Shown one piece after another: positions 46,413 through 57,989 of a DNA stretch of 62,000 bases. The notes under the pieces were generated by a model that saw only the letters and a program-made list of their open reading frames with translations, was not told where the DNA came from and searched no databases. Both the position numbers and the translations under genes were made by a program. Origin of the DNA: Diphasiastrum complanatum (lineage: Eukaryota > Streptophyta > Lycopodiopsida > Lycopodiales > Lycopodiaceae); NCBI GenBank assembly GCA_029204225.1, contig CM055104.1:53090020-53152019 (forward strand), read 5' to 3'. Positions within the stretch are counted from its first letter, which is position 1, and each line of letters starts with the position of its first letter.

Positions 46413-47957
46413 ATGTCAGATAGAGAATCCAGATTAGAACGATATCGTAAGCTTAGAGAGGAATTTTTACGAAGACAAAGTGAGAGTACTAGTCGAAGAA
46501 ATCTAGACGAAATCACTGCCCAGTTACTTGAACTGCTAATTAGCTTTGGTATGGAGGGTCCTGCTGCACGTTTCACTTCTATATCAAAAATTAAATACGA
46601 CTATTTTAAAGGGACTTCCTTTGACGATGCAGATGACTATGTCTCACAATTTGAGTCAATAGCTAATACAAATAACGAAGGTACTGACGTAGACAAACTA
46701 CTTTCCCTGATCTGCTAAGAAAGCAGACGCGCATCTGGTACAGTCAAGTTGAACTAGGCCATGTAGGAACCTGGTACTTGCTGAAAGATGCATTTCTGAA
46801 CCGGTTTCTAGAAATCGGTGACAAATCTAGAATTCTCGGACATCTGAACAATGTTCAGAAGAAGAGTAAAGAATCCCTTCGCAAATATACACAAAAGGTT
46901 AAAACTCATAGGAAAACTAACCGATATATATCCCGTTGATATGCAGATCAAATGGTTTTTGGCTGGTTTACCACCAAAGATTGATCGGTATTGCAGACAA
47001 GGGGACATGACCTCCTTAACAGCAGTAATAGCTAGTGCCAAAAATTTTGAGACCTCGAAACTAGCACGAAAGCGACGATCGACTAAGAAATCTCGAAAGT
47101 CGAAGACTGATTCTAGTGACAACGATGATGATTCAGATTCAGATTCAAGTACCAGTTCTTCAAGCTCGGAATCTGAAAGCAGCGATTAATCAAAATCAGA
47201 AGCTGACAAAGGAGAGAGAAAGAATAAATGACGAACTAAACGAAAGGATGACATGAAAGTTGTCGAGGATAAGTCATCAACTTCTAAAGTTGAAAAGCTT
47301 TGGAAGAGTAATATGGCTAACCTTCATAAAAAGTTTAATGATTTAAAAGTGCAGATCTCTGAAGTTGCAGCTAAAAGATCGAAAGCGTCTTCTTCCAACT
47401 CAGGAATGTGTTGTACGAAATGTGAAACTTCAGGACACACTAAGGAAGACTGCGCCACTCTGAATGTCAAATACATTGAAGATCCTGCCCAGGAGGTACT
47501 TTTTATTTTTCAAAATGATGTGACTACTAACTATGTTCAGGGTACTACAACATCAGCACAATAGGATAGACCCAAGTTCGCACCAAGAAGACATAATCCT
47601 CCTGAATTTGTTGGACCAGCGAAGTCTCAAACCGCGACTAAACCAGTGTCGGGCAACTGCTATAACTGTGAAGAGTCGGGACATTTTTCACCTGACTGTC
47701 CTCAGTCACAAAAGTCGATTGGCTATGTACTATTATGCTCGAATTGTAGAGAGCCTGGTCACAAGTATCCTAACTACCCTCAACCGCAGAAGCCGCGACC
47801 AGTATGTAATTCTGTGCTGATTGGACGACCCTGGCTTTATCAATCAAACACAAGTGTTCATTGGAAATTCAGAGAGTTGAGATTTCAGACTGGTAAGACC
47901 AATAATCGAGGTAAGCCTGCTCTAACTTGTTTCACAATTGGATGCCCAGCTTGTTGA
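46413..47957 (+). pseudogene. gypsy-5 gag with three zinc knuckles and a protease tail
   Basis: Gag begins MSDRESRLERYRKLREEFLR at 46413, 53 bp after the PBS. The retrotransposon-gag domain follows (FKGTSFDDADDYVSQFESIA). A frameshift near 46712 takes it into RIWYSQVELGHVGTWYLLKD and FLEIGDKSRILGHL; a second near 46905 returns to LIGKLTDIYPVDMQIKWFLA. A Lys/Ser/Asp-rich low-complexity segment (47070-47190) precedes the nucleocapsid: knuckle 1 CCTKCETSGHTKEDC, knuckle 2 CYNCEESGHFSPDC, knuckle 3 CSNCREPGHKYPNY, which has lost its last Cys to Tyr. Only the C-terminal protease motif SVLIGRPWLYQSN follows, so the protease core is deleted. Confidence 0.88.
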
Positions 47958-48837
47958 TGGACATTGAGTACTGGTGATGCTAACACATCACGCAAGCAGT
48001 CAAATAAAAAAAAAATCAGGAATTTTGAAAACCAGAAACCATTCATTTCCTTCAAAAACTTATTTGCAAATTTGATTCACTAAACAAGATTACACTCGCT
48101 AACCTTCTCAAGTAGGAGATGGTCTGCAATCAAAGGAAAACTATTCCCTCAGTTACAGATCTTATGACAACCATCTACCTTGGGATTTTATCTGCATGTA
48201 TAGCTATCACAATCCAACCAAGTCTCTTACCTTGCTTAACCCTTGCTCACCATTAGAGAAATGATTTACAATAATTTGCAGAACTCCACTATGTTCTTAA
48301 CTTGCATGATTACTGGAGGATCAATTCTAGATTTAAATTCCAATCCTCTACATGCGGTGACTAGTTTCATAATACAGCATTATTAAAGGTTTATTTTTCT
48401 GAATAAATTGCTTACCATCAATCTATCAATAGCCAGTTTACTTATGCATAAACCAATTTTTCATAACACAATAGACCAAGGCAATCAATCAAATCTCAAT
48501 ACTATGGAATTTACTCCAGCAGGTTCAAGGTATTTAGACAAGTACTTAGATCTATACATGTAGATCTTGTACATGATGTATTGGAATAATCTCAAGGATT
48601 TTGAAAAACGAAAGTGAATTAACCACTAATTCTAAGCAAACTTAACAAAATCAATTAAGTGGATGTGCACTCTACCACGAATTTTGCTAACCATGGTTTA
48701 ATCTAGAATTAGTGAACTCAAATCCAACTTCCTTTGAGAAATCAGCAATCAACTGAGATTTTGCAAATCCAAGCTCTTTCCGATTCCAACCCGATGTAGA
48801 GGTCGTTTCCTTCCCACCAAGTCTGCACCTTAGCTGG
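47958..48837 (-). other. Leader of a minus-oriented LTR element
   Basis: Non-coding sequence between the end of gypsy-5 and a PBS at 48838. It is probably the 5' leader of the element whose LTR is at 48851-49449, truncated at ~47958. Confidence 0.5.
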
Positions 48838-48849
48838 GCTCTGATACCA
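48838..48849 (-). other. Primer-binding site (tRNA-iMet)
   Basis: The minus strand reads TGGTATCAGAGC, separated by one base from the LTR end TTTACA. Confidence 0.88.
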
Positions 48850-48850
48850 A

Positions 48851-49449
48851 TGTAAAGACCACTAGGGAATACACCTAAGATGAGGATAGGAGAATACAAC
48901 AGTCGACATATAAGAGCAAAACCTCCCAACCAATCCTAGATCAATCCTGGATCTAGCCCTCGATCCATGCCATGTGAATGCTTGAGGAGAAGAGAGCAAT
49001 TGGTAACATGAACCAAAGTTGTCGGGGAAAATCTCTACCCCATTATATAGAGAGTAGAATCCTATGCATGAACTTATGCAATCCCCATGCAACCCAACTA
49101 TAAATAGGTCATTGCTCCCTTGCCAGTCGTCATGCATGTATCAATTACACATACATGCACTACTCCATATGTCTCAATAAAGGGTGTTTGGTACTCTCAA
49201 GGTCATTACTCACAAATTGGCCTTGACATGGGATTAAATCTCGGCATGACCAACACCTCCAAGAAGCCCATACTCTCCAGTAATATGTCCAAATGGCCTA
49301 ATAATGAATAATAAGGCCAAAGGCCAACCATATAGTCTAAGTGTCACTAATAAATAAAAAAGGGCCCAAGGCCTGCTTATGCATAAAGTAAAGTAAATGT
49401 AAATGGATGCGGCGACTGTAATGAGCCGAGTCCATAACTCTCCCCGACA
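48851..49449 (-). mobile_element. LTR A (minus orientation)
   Basis: About 600 bp, from TGTCGGGGAGAG (or TTATGGACTCGG just inside it) at 49449 to CTTTACA at 48851. Its first ~170 bp is closely similar to 54480-54645, the U3 of LTR B. The remaining part differs. It is followed by a PBS, so it acted as a 5' LTR. It may also be serving as the 3' boundary of element B. Confidence 0.65.
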
Positions 49450-49499
49450 CAAAAAAAAGACCCAACTGCCGAAAAGAAACGAGATCAAACAGCAGCAAG

Positions 49500-49745
49500 C
49501 CCTGGTGCATCAACAGCTAGAGCAACATCTGATGTAGAGGAATCAACAAGTGCAGGAGGAGCACGATCCTGATCCGCAAGTGATGGTGTATGATAAAAGA
49601 CATCAATAGGCTCCCATGTGGCCTCCTCAACAAGACGACCATCAAACTGGACCAAAAATTGAATCTGCCAGCAACATCGACTATGGTGAAGGCGAACCTG
49701 GTGAATGGCAGCTGGTAAGAAAGAGAACAGCTCAGGATCAACATC
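49500..49745 (-). pseudogene. Chromodomain-like pol end of element B
   Basis: Minus strand: IQFLVQFDGRLVEEATWEP, matching the chromodomain strand (F/YLVKWxGLPxEEATWE) at the C-terminus of chromovirus integrases. An Asp/Pro/Ala-rich tail and stop follow near 49505. It lies next to LTR A, as the 3' end of a gypsy pol should. Confidence 0.6.
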
Positions 49746-51752
49746 ATGGCGACGAAGGGAACATCTCGGTCACGTCATCTAAAACTAAGCAATATGGAAC
49801 AACCATGAATGCCAAGGAACCAGAAGAAGATCAAGCAACAACCAGGATTGCCAAGGTATCTGTAATGCCCAAGATAGTAGAGGATCAGCCCAAAAGATCG
49901 GGACATCATACCAAGGTATCCAAAAAGTCCGAGAAGGTAGAACTGCATCAACGACGGGAAGCCAATAAAAAAACTGGAAAAGAGATGGACACTCATCGTG
50001 AATAGCCGCATCATACTCGTAACCATCAACCATATGTGCAAACTCAGTGATATAGGTGCCCCAAGAAAAGATAGCAACATCGGAAGACCAGCACCAAGGA
50101 GTAGGAACATAAGCATGATGACAAGTACGCTGTAGTAGCATGGAAAAGGAAGTGATATGCCAGGAAACATGGATTATAAAGAGATCATCCTGACAAAGGA
50201 TAGCTAAAATGGAGAAATGTGCACTAGCATGGTCAAAAGCCCAAGGTATCCATAAGGCCCATGAATGAGAAGTAGCAATGGCACACGATACCTTCAAATC
50301 CCCTATCACGAGAAGAGCAGCATGCCAAAAGCTCCAAAAGACAAGAAATCAATGAATCATCTAAAAAGACATGATGCATAAAAATAATATCAACAAATCT
50401 AGAAATAGTAGAGGCCTCAACTGAAAAACTGTAGCCGAAAAACGCATCCAAAAAGACCTCATATGGACATACCAATCCATCATAGGATACACCAAAAATG
50501 GATGGAGAATCGGATGACCCATCGGAACTGGCCACAAGTGTAATCCCAAAGTACACACCAGACGCACAAGTGAGATGGGCAATACTGAAGTATATGGCGG
50601 CAACATCCCCAAAAACTATCCAAGAGAGGAGAAGGAACTCTCTCAAGGTACTCTGATGGTCTCGGAAAATCAGAACAAAGTGGCAACTCAGCATCGGAGA
50701 CCAAGCGATATGGAACAGCTTGAAATGACGGGAAATCTGAAGATCACCTGGACAAACAGTAGCTGAAACGGAGGCAATAAACCAAGCCATCAGGATATGC
50801 CAAGCCTAACAATGAGCAACAATCAAAGGAACAGATAGAGAGCCACATGCATAATCATAGAGATATCCGCACCATAGGCGATCAGTAGTATGGAAAAACC
50901 AGCACCAATCAACAGGTCCAAATGGAAACCAAGCTATACGTAATAACCATGAATGCCATATATCCATAGCATCGGCATGGACTGCAGCAAACCTATATGT
51001 AGAAATACAAGGAGACCGAAGGATGCCCGTATACTCATTTAGAAAGAACCTAGCATATAAATACCCTAGATAAGTAATAGTGACCATCTCGCAAATATCC
51101 AAATGTGTAATGGTAAGGGCCAAAGGCGCATGAATCATGTAAGGAATTGTAGAAATATCATGAGGCGGTTCACAAACCTCAAGTAGAGATTCATGGAGTA
51201 AAGCGAAAGAAGATACAACCTGATCACCAATAGCGAGAAAACCATCAAACGTGGACCCATGAAGAACCCCATAGAAATCAGCAGGAACATCAGCCATAAC
51301 GGACTCAAGAGATGGAGATATGTAGACCAATGGAGAAGATATTGCACCAACCATCGAACCATGAGGGCTATCTGAGGTATGCGCAAAAGCAATAGTAGAA
51401 ATACCACCAAGGTATACGGCCTGAATATCAAGGAAACCAGGAATGACCACTGAATACAATATCTATGAATCAAGGCATATAGGCACAAGGCACATAGCAA
51501 CAACTTGTAAATCTGAAGGAGCATCAACCTGAGGAAGAGGACCCATGAATGGTGAGTGAAGCAGCAAGTGATGTACTCTGAATGGAAAGAAGAGTTGCAT
51601 CCTGAGCCTTTGGCAGACTACGCATAAACTGCTCCTCGGTAACCAACTGATAGTCACCCTAGGAATCAATACCAGCAAGTGAATGATAATGACTAGCATG
51701 AGTAAAGGAAAGTGTCTGAGAGATCCACAACAATAGTACCAAGTGAAGAGAA
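49746..51752 (-). other. Unassigned ORF-like region in place of pol (element B)
   Basis: About 2 kb between a protease (51753-52052) and a chromodomain-like end (49500-49745), where RT, RNase H and integrase (~3 kb) are expected. None of their motifs is visible. Instead there are long minus-strand frames (50233-50790, 50806-51459) rich in W, F, H and I, with a recurring W(H/Q)SWLx(H/R)IAW-like motif (about 49790, 50710 and 50940). On the plus strand, variants of ACCAAGCxATAxGxAACA recur near 49785, 50698 and 50928. This suggests internal amplification of a short unit. Whether it encodes anything is unknown. Confidence 0.35.
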
Positions 51753-52052
51753 CTAGGCTGCACCAAAAATAATGTCATAGTGCTTCAAAGAAATGATGTA
51801 GAAATCTGCCTGACCAAAAAAATCACCAATGCGATAATCCAAGCCATGAATCATCTGAGAACTGGGAAAAGAATGGGAACTAGCAACCTCAACACTGAGA
51901 GGCTGGGAAACAGGAACAAGTGTAGCACAAATCTTGGTGGAAATGTAACTACTAATAAATGAATGTGTACTGCTTGTATCCACTAAAGCAATATACTCTC
52001 GCCCCGCATCTAGAATAATATGATCCACAAATGGAACAACATACGTAGACAT
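51753..52052 (-). pseudogene. Gypsy aspartic protease of element B, active site altered
   Basis: Minus strand. VDHIILDAGREYIALVDTSS then THSFIS is the retropepsin entry with DTSS where DSGS or DTGS is usual: the active-site Gly is Ser. The later hydrophobic strand YDIIFGAA corresponds to the I(I/L)G region (normally LGxxWL). A non-catalytic protease is likely. Confidence 0.7.
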
Positions 52053-52096
52053 AATAACATAAGCATCAACTCATAAGTTCTGGCCTAAATATGCAT

Positions 52097-53569
52097 CTAG
52101 AAGAACCTCATATCATCTAGATGAGTATCAACAAAATTAGCTAGTGAGTATACAATAGGACCATCATGAAATGTATAGTTGTATGCCATATGGAGATCTA
52201 CTGGAGTAGCCAAAGCATCTGAAACCATAGACCCATGAATAATATCGAAATAAGGAGCATAGGCGACAACATCTATAGCATGGTGCTCAGGAATACGAGT
52301 AGCATCAAAGTACTCAACAACAATATCAAAGCATTGAACAACATCATCAATAGGATCATAGCATGCTATGTCTATATCAAGGACCATATCAGCCGCAACC
52401 TGTATATGTGAATCAGCATCAGTAGGAACCTGTATATGTGACTCTGACTCACTATGTAATACAATGATGAGCTCATTTAGATCAATAACTATCTCAAGTA
52501 AATCAAGCAACTCACTCGAACTATGTGATATAGAATCCTGAAGGTCGTCGAACTCTGCAGACGTGTAACGTCTGACGAAAGTAGGTCGAGGGTCTACAAT
52601 GCAAGGAACTAGAACTGAAGGGGCAGGTGTAGGGGTGGACATAGCGGAAAAAGATGAAGCAGAAGGATGGGGTCGGGAGAAGCAGGAAGGAAGGGCGTTA
52701 GAGTACTTGTGCTGTAAAGTACTGGCAAGAGACATTGCCTCAACAAGTGTGGGAGGATGGAAGGAAGAAACATCATAACGTAAGACACCGTGAAGCCCAG
52801 AAATGTAACAAGAAATAAGCTCAATAGGCGGTAGATCTGTGAAAAGATAAGAAAGCTCCATAAACTGATCTGTATAAAAATCAAAGTCACTGGTCTAAGT
52901 GAGACTACGGAATGTATCATGTTGGTGATCGAGCCACTGAGGATCAATCATAGCATGACGGAGGTCACGACAAAAGGTATGCCATATATGGAGCCCTTCC
53001 TGATCAGGATCAGCTCGATAAACTTGCCACCACATGGCGGCGCATCCATCTAAGTGTAAAGCAACCAACTAGATCATCTGAGGATCAGTCTTAGGGTAGA
53101 TTTGAAAATATGTGTCAAGGTTAGCAAACCAATTCTCTAATAAGTTCCCGTCAGAGAAACCGGAATAGGTAGCAAGTTGTACCCTATCACGAAAGTCTTG
53201 AGCAAAGTGTGGCTCAAGAACTGGGGGATGTGGAAAGAAACCAGGAGGTGGGTTAGGTGGAATGAACGGTCCACCACCAGGCCAACTAGAAGAAGATGGA
53301 AATCCAAATGGAGGGGGAGTTCCAAATGAAGGAAAGACAGGAGCTTTTCCAGGACCATGAGGCTGTAAAGAATCAATATGTGACTGCATAGTAGGAAAGC
53401 CGGTCATAACTGTATCGAAGCGAAGAATGAGGCCATAAAGGGTTTCATCCATGCGTCGAAACTGATCGGATAAGTTTTCCTGAACAGTTTCACTCAGGGT
53501 AGGTGAATGTGCCATAATGATAGTGGAAGGAATAGACGAAAATTTGAGAGAGCGGACTCTTGTTGTCAC
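52097..53569 (-). pseudogene. Enlarged gag of element B
   Basis: Minus strand from about 53515 (MAHSPTLSETVQENLSDQFR). A proline/glycine-rich stretch (53370-53220) precedes the gag domain: LATYSGFSDGNLLENWFANL and YFQIYPKTDPQM. Then a stop, MWWQVYRADPDQEGLHIWHT, another stop, and DFYTDQFMELSYLFTDLPP (to 52700). It continues for ~600 bp as an acidic, Ile/Asp-rich tail (IDDVVQCFDIVVEYFDATR) with SHIQVxxDADSHIQV repeats and no zinc knuckle. Gag identity is clear. The long tail is unusual and could be the start of the unknown region to the left. Confidence 0.75.
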
Positions 53570-54195
53570 CCCAAATTAGTCTATTAAAACCACTATTATC
53601 ACAACTAAGAAAGGACAACAATTAGCAAATGAAAAAAAAGTGAAAATGAAGGCTGTAAAAATGCGTTGGACAACCAGGAGGCAAGTGACAAATTGGAATA
53701 TCAAACGGAGACAAAATTTCGTGAAATTTGTTGAGGATGGGCGATGGACAGCCTGCAAACAAGGTGTGAAAAATGGCTGCAAACAGAGACAAAAATGGAC
53801 AAAAGTTACGTGCATTAAGCGGCTGGACAGCCTACAAACAAAAGTGAAGAGAGGGCTGAAAATGGGAGGAACAAACGAAAGAGATGAGGGAATTGGGTGC
53901 TGGAGAGCCTGCAAACAAGTTGGAAATGGGTGATGGAGGGTTGGAACTTGGGTGCCAGAAATAATCTGCCGAAAAAAAAAAAATTCGGCCATCAAATTTA
54001 GCGAAAGTACTTCCGCTAGCTATCTGCTAAAGCTCCGCCAAGGAAAATGCTCTGATGGGAGCTGGTCCTCCTCCAAACTGTGCTGAATGTTGCTGAAGCA
54101 AAGAGATGAAAGCCCTCAGCAAAGAGAGAAAAATCAACAAGGAAAATGGGCACCCTAGCAAAAAATCAAATTTGAAATTCAGCAATCAGGGAAGT
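53570..54195 (-). other. Leader of element B
   Basis: Between the PBS and gag. The plus-strand frame 53640-53933 is rich in K, R and W, with a loosely repeated TGGACAGCCTGCAAACAA-type phrase (about 53745, 53824 and 53903). No known gene. Confidence 0.45.
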
Positions 54196-54207
54196 GCTCT
54201 GATACCA
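54196..54207 (-). other. Primer-binding site (tRNA-iMet) of element B
   Basis: The minus strand reads TGGTATCAGAGC. The LTR side reads TTCATAACT immediately before it. Confidence 0.85.
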
Positions 54208-54645
54208 AGTTATGAATAGAGCCACAACTGATCTAGAGCTAAGCTATGAAAGCATCACATAAGCAAGACTTAAGCTATGAAAGCAGCACATAAGTAGGAC
54301 TTAACCCTAGAAAGCAGGAAATAGAGAGATTAAGGAGGCTAACGAGAGAGATCAATATCATCAGCTGAATAACAAATGACACAATTTCCCTACTTATAGC
54401 CAAGAGGAAGCCCTAAAAGGAAGCTTTCGGTGGCTAGGGCCCAACTGGGAGGGAAAATAGTGCGCCCTCCAAGAAGGCCCCCACTCTCCAATAATATGTC
54501 CAAATGGCCTAATAATGAATAATAAGGCCAACCATATAGTCTAAGTGTCACTAATGAATAAAAAAGGGCTTAAGGCCTGCTTATGCATAAAGTAAAGTAA
54601 ATGTAAATGGACGCGGCAAATGTAATGAGCCGAGTCCATAACTCT
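54208..54645 (-). mobile_element. LTR B, 5' LTR of element B
   Basis: About 430 bp in minus orientation. TTATGGACTCGG near the right end and TATTCATAA near the left are imperfect inverted ends. The right ~165 bp resembles LTR A. The right edge lies in a Tat-like gypsy RNase H, so element B inserted there. Confidence 0.65.
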
Positions 54646-54801
54646 TATGCATAAAGCTATGACTGCGGGCAGGATTGTGCGATGGATGATACTATTCCAA
54701 GAGTTTGAATTTAATGTTCTGATCTGACAAGACAAGGTGCACATGATAGCAGACTAGCTATCCCGGATTGAAACGGGAGATGAGGAGGAAGGTGTTGACG
54801 A
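54646..54801 (+). pseudogene. gypsy-4 (Tat-like) RNase H end, left part
   Basis: Plus strand: MTAGRIVRWMILFQEFEF then NVLI, a stop, QDKVHMIAD, a stop and LSRIETGDEEE. This is the GRIxRWxLLFQEFDF...ADxLSRIETGE end of a plant gypsy RNase H. The rest of this pol continues at 58770, on the other side of element C. Confidence 0.82.
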
Positions 54802-55347
54802 TGTGAAAAATGCAAAAATAAGCTTGGTAGAGGTCAAAAATCTTGTATATAGATAAACACACATGTGTGGAGCCTGTTCCCAAATGTGAAATTAGTGTAC
54901 TTGTCATGTACCATAATCACATATGTTGTACATATGATTTAATTCAAGTTCTAGTGGCTAAAATGGCCAAAAACTAGTTTTCTAGATATATGACACATGC
55001 CATCAATCTATTGATTGCATGAACCACATCCTTTGGTTAGGGGTCATATCCCATGTGTAGAGGACAGCTCACACATGTGGAATAAGCTGAAGTAGGCAAA
55101 TTTTGACTTCTAGAAGATTTCCAAGTAGATCTCCATATAGAAGGAAAATGGACCAAAAGCACTCAAAATAGAAGGTTTTGTCCAAGTGTCAGTTTTGCAT
55201 GATGAATCATCATATGACAAAGCACCTTCACACATGTGGGATCAGAGGGATGATCAGTACCACGAGCTCCCACTTATTTTATATATAGAGCCACATTTGG
55301 CCATAATCATAGTGAGACACCAATCTTGGTTTTGGAAGCAATTTTGA

Positions 55348-55641
55348 GTGATTCTCTTTGAAGAGATTTTTGTATCTCAAAGGTGGATTAAGGCAATACT
55401 AGTTGAGTGTGATGCCTTAAAGTATAGAAAAGCATGTTTTCCTTGTAAAGCTACATTAGATATGAAGTCAAGGAAATGGAAATATCTTCATAATGTAGGA
55501 TCTTTTGGTTTCAATAAGACTATGAATGATGTGTTCATTCATAAAGATGAAAGTTGTAAGTTTTCAATCTTAAAGGCAAGTTGTAAACTTCTTATGAGAA
55601 TAAGTGAAGCATCCAAAGTGGACACTTATATCCATAAGTAA
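55348..55641 (+). pseudogene. Element C ORF fragment, short copy
   Basis: The frame reads EIFVSQRWIKAILVECDALK, then FGFNKTMNDVFIHKDESCKF and KASCKLLMRISEASKVDTYI. It is homologous to the second half of 56875-57560 (see there) and starts right at the deletion joint of the left LTR. No domain recognised. Confidence 0.4.
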
Positions 55642-56700
55642 GTAGTTAGCCTTCTTAGGATTCGATTTACAAGGTGCCTTCACTTTTCCTAGGGCACCTT
55701 TGACATTTTGTAAGGCAGTGAGTGTTGTCTGTTTTCCAGATCAGCGCGTCAGCCTGAGAGAGGTGTTTTCTTCTCACAAATTGACTACTATAATTCTTCC
55801 TTGACATGCACCTCACTAAGTGTTGCATTTAGGACTTGACTGGAATGTTTTCTGTATTCAATCTCCAATACATATAGCATGTTTGGTCTGATTACAAGAA
55901 CTAATTAGCTAAGCATTACAAGATTGTTTAAGCTAAAAACATAGCTAACTATTTCTTGCTACTCCGCTTAACTACCAGGGCTTAATAGTTGAGTCGTGAC
56001 ATTCAAACTGTCACACTCGTCGAGCTCTGATGACGTACTCGACATCCGACATGTCTGACTCAACTTTCGACTTTGTTCATAGCTGGGGTTGAGTCCTCAT
56101 CGGGGACTTCGTTGGCGTCGGGCACTTCGGTCTCTTTTGCCTTGGTTTCCCTTCGCTGCCTTGTTGCCCTCGGGGACTTCGGCCACTTCAGTGTCATCGA
56201 TGACTTGGATTGAGGCTGGTGCCTTTGCAATGCATTGGCATCAGGGACTTCGGCTGAGTCGAAGACTTCGGCCTTGCCAATGACTCCGATTCTGATGTAG
56301 ATCTTGTAGAATTCTTCGTTCCCTTGGTCCAACATGTGTTGTGTGTTGTCTATAATAACTCAACTAAGGTACTACTTTTTATGGATGATCCATCCGATTT
56401 TGAGAGCAACTGTGCAGAAATGAACTCCTTAGCAATAACTTTTTGGATCCTCTTTGGTTTTTGCATTGATGTGGTGATTGCTATATGTTGTACCATTTCT
56501 TGAATTTTATTCTGGTTAGCCCTTGATTCCATAAAAGGATGTATGTACACTCCATGATGTATTTGCCATTCTTCTAAAGCGAATGTGGGATAAGATAAAA
56601 TATCTTGGCATTATAGGAGGAGATGCATACATGGGCCACTTGACAACTCTTTTGGAATTCGATGCTCAGCCTCAAATCCATTCATTAATGAGCATCTTGA
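55642..56700. other. Element C interior, mostly unassigned
   Basis: Contains an AAGGTGCC...GGGCACCTT hairpin (55670-55699) and a degenerate ACTTCGG repeat (56100-56285). No gene-like structure. Confidence 0.4.
56089..56335 (-). repeat. Degenerate repeat coding EVPDA-type units
   Basis: The plus strand repeats GGGACTTCGG and related GACTTCGGC units. The minus-strand frame reads AEVPDANALQ, TEVPDANEVPDEDST and similar. Low complexity; probably not a gene. Confidence 0.5.
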
Positions 56701-56874
56701 ATCCATAAGCATGACTACGCCTATCAGAATGAACAGAATTTTAGTGATAGTAATCACAGTCATTCTAGATTATCAGTCTCTGAGCGCGCTCTCTCTCTCT
56801 CTCTCAAATCACATTGTCCATCACCCCTTTCCTGTGACCCGTTACCTCCTTTTGATTTCAATATTGAAAAAATC

Positions 56875-57560
56875 ATGCCAAGTTGTGGTGATTTTTGGAC
56901 TTATGTTTCTAGCATAAGTAATCTTGATAATCATAGAAAGTGCATATTGAATGGTTATACTTGTTGTGATCATTATGAGACATGGAGGTCTTGGATTTCC
57001 ATCAAAAAGGAGCACCATGAAGAGGATCTTAAGGAGTCATCTCAATGTTTAAAGGTGCCAAGGATTGAGGAGGAGAATCCTTCTCAAGGTTCAAGTGTGC
57101 CAAGGATTGAGGAGGAGAGACCTTCTCAAATTGTGATTCCAAAAAGAAACTCAAGAAATATGGTTAAGTCCATGTGGCTCACATTTCAAGGGAAAGAGGA
57201 GCATATCTCATGTGGTATACCTCAAATACTTACTTCTCTTATGTCATTTGATAAATCAATTTGCTTTAGTGAGATCGTTGCATCTCAAAATAGGAATAAA
57301 GCCATACTAGTTGAGTATGAAGTCTCTCTTGAGAACATAGATGATGTTCTTAAAAGGTTGAAATTGATTTTAAATCAATTAAAAAGCAAATGGTTATTTC
57401 ATTGAATGTATGCTCTTTAGTCATGTAAGAGCAAAAGTGATTTGTTCACTCATAGTTTGAAAATTTGTATTGAGGCAAATTGTAAACTCTTTATGAGAGT
57501 AAGTGAATCATCTTTTAAAGACAGTTATCTCCATAATGAAGTATTTAGCCTCATTGGATC
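56875..57560 (+). pseudogene. Element C ORF, long copy
   Basis: Open from MPSCGDFWTYVSSISNLDNH (56875) to a stop at 57403, with a twice-repeated VPRIEEExPSQ motif (about 57055 and 57100) and an Ala/Leu-poor C-terminus. The sequence continues in another frame to ~57560 with EANCKLFMRVSESSFKDSYL. From NKAILVEYEV on, it parallels 55348-55641. I do not recognise the family. It could be a captured host gene piece or a lineage-specific retroelement ORF. Confidence 0.35.
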
Positions 57561-57989
57561 TGATATTAGCATGAAGATATGATGCAAACACTTTGTTATT
57601 ATAGCATGCATAGTCTTGCCAATTTGGATGAGTCTAATTCTCTAGATCGTGGTAACATGATGTTAGATTTTTGTGATCCTAATAAATTAAGAAGAAATCT
57701 TTATTTTCTCGTCAAGGAGCATGCACATGAAGAATGAGCAAGCCTCAAGGTTGAGCATCTACATGAAAATTGGAAGGAATCAATTTTGGAGGTGCTAGGA
57801 TGGTGCAAAGCTCTCAAGCTCATCAAAGATGTCAACATCAAAGAAGCACTATCATGGATATGGTGATTTCAGATCAACATCAAGACCATTGGCTGATCTT
57901 CACACCCTTTGAACCAGCAAAGACGAATTCAGCCCATGGATTCAAGTTCAAGATAATCATGTTTTCCATCAAGCTAGATTTTTTGGGAG
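57561..57989 (+). other. Element C interior before the 3' LTR
   Basis: No ORF of known type; ends in the purine-rich GGGAG at the LTR start. Confidence 0.4.

Noticed and set aside
49616-50005. 129-codon plus-strand ORF rich in K, E and Q
   Set aside because: It is antisense to the chromodomain-like pol end, and its composition reflects the opposite strand.
50233-51459. An envelope-like or multi-pass membrane protein in element B
   Set aside because: The frames are hydrophobic and Trp/Phe-rich, but there is no signal peptide, no regular membrane spacing and evidence of internal repeats. Function cannot be assigned.
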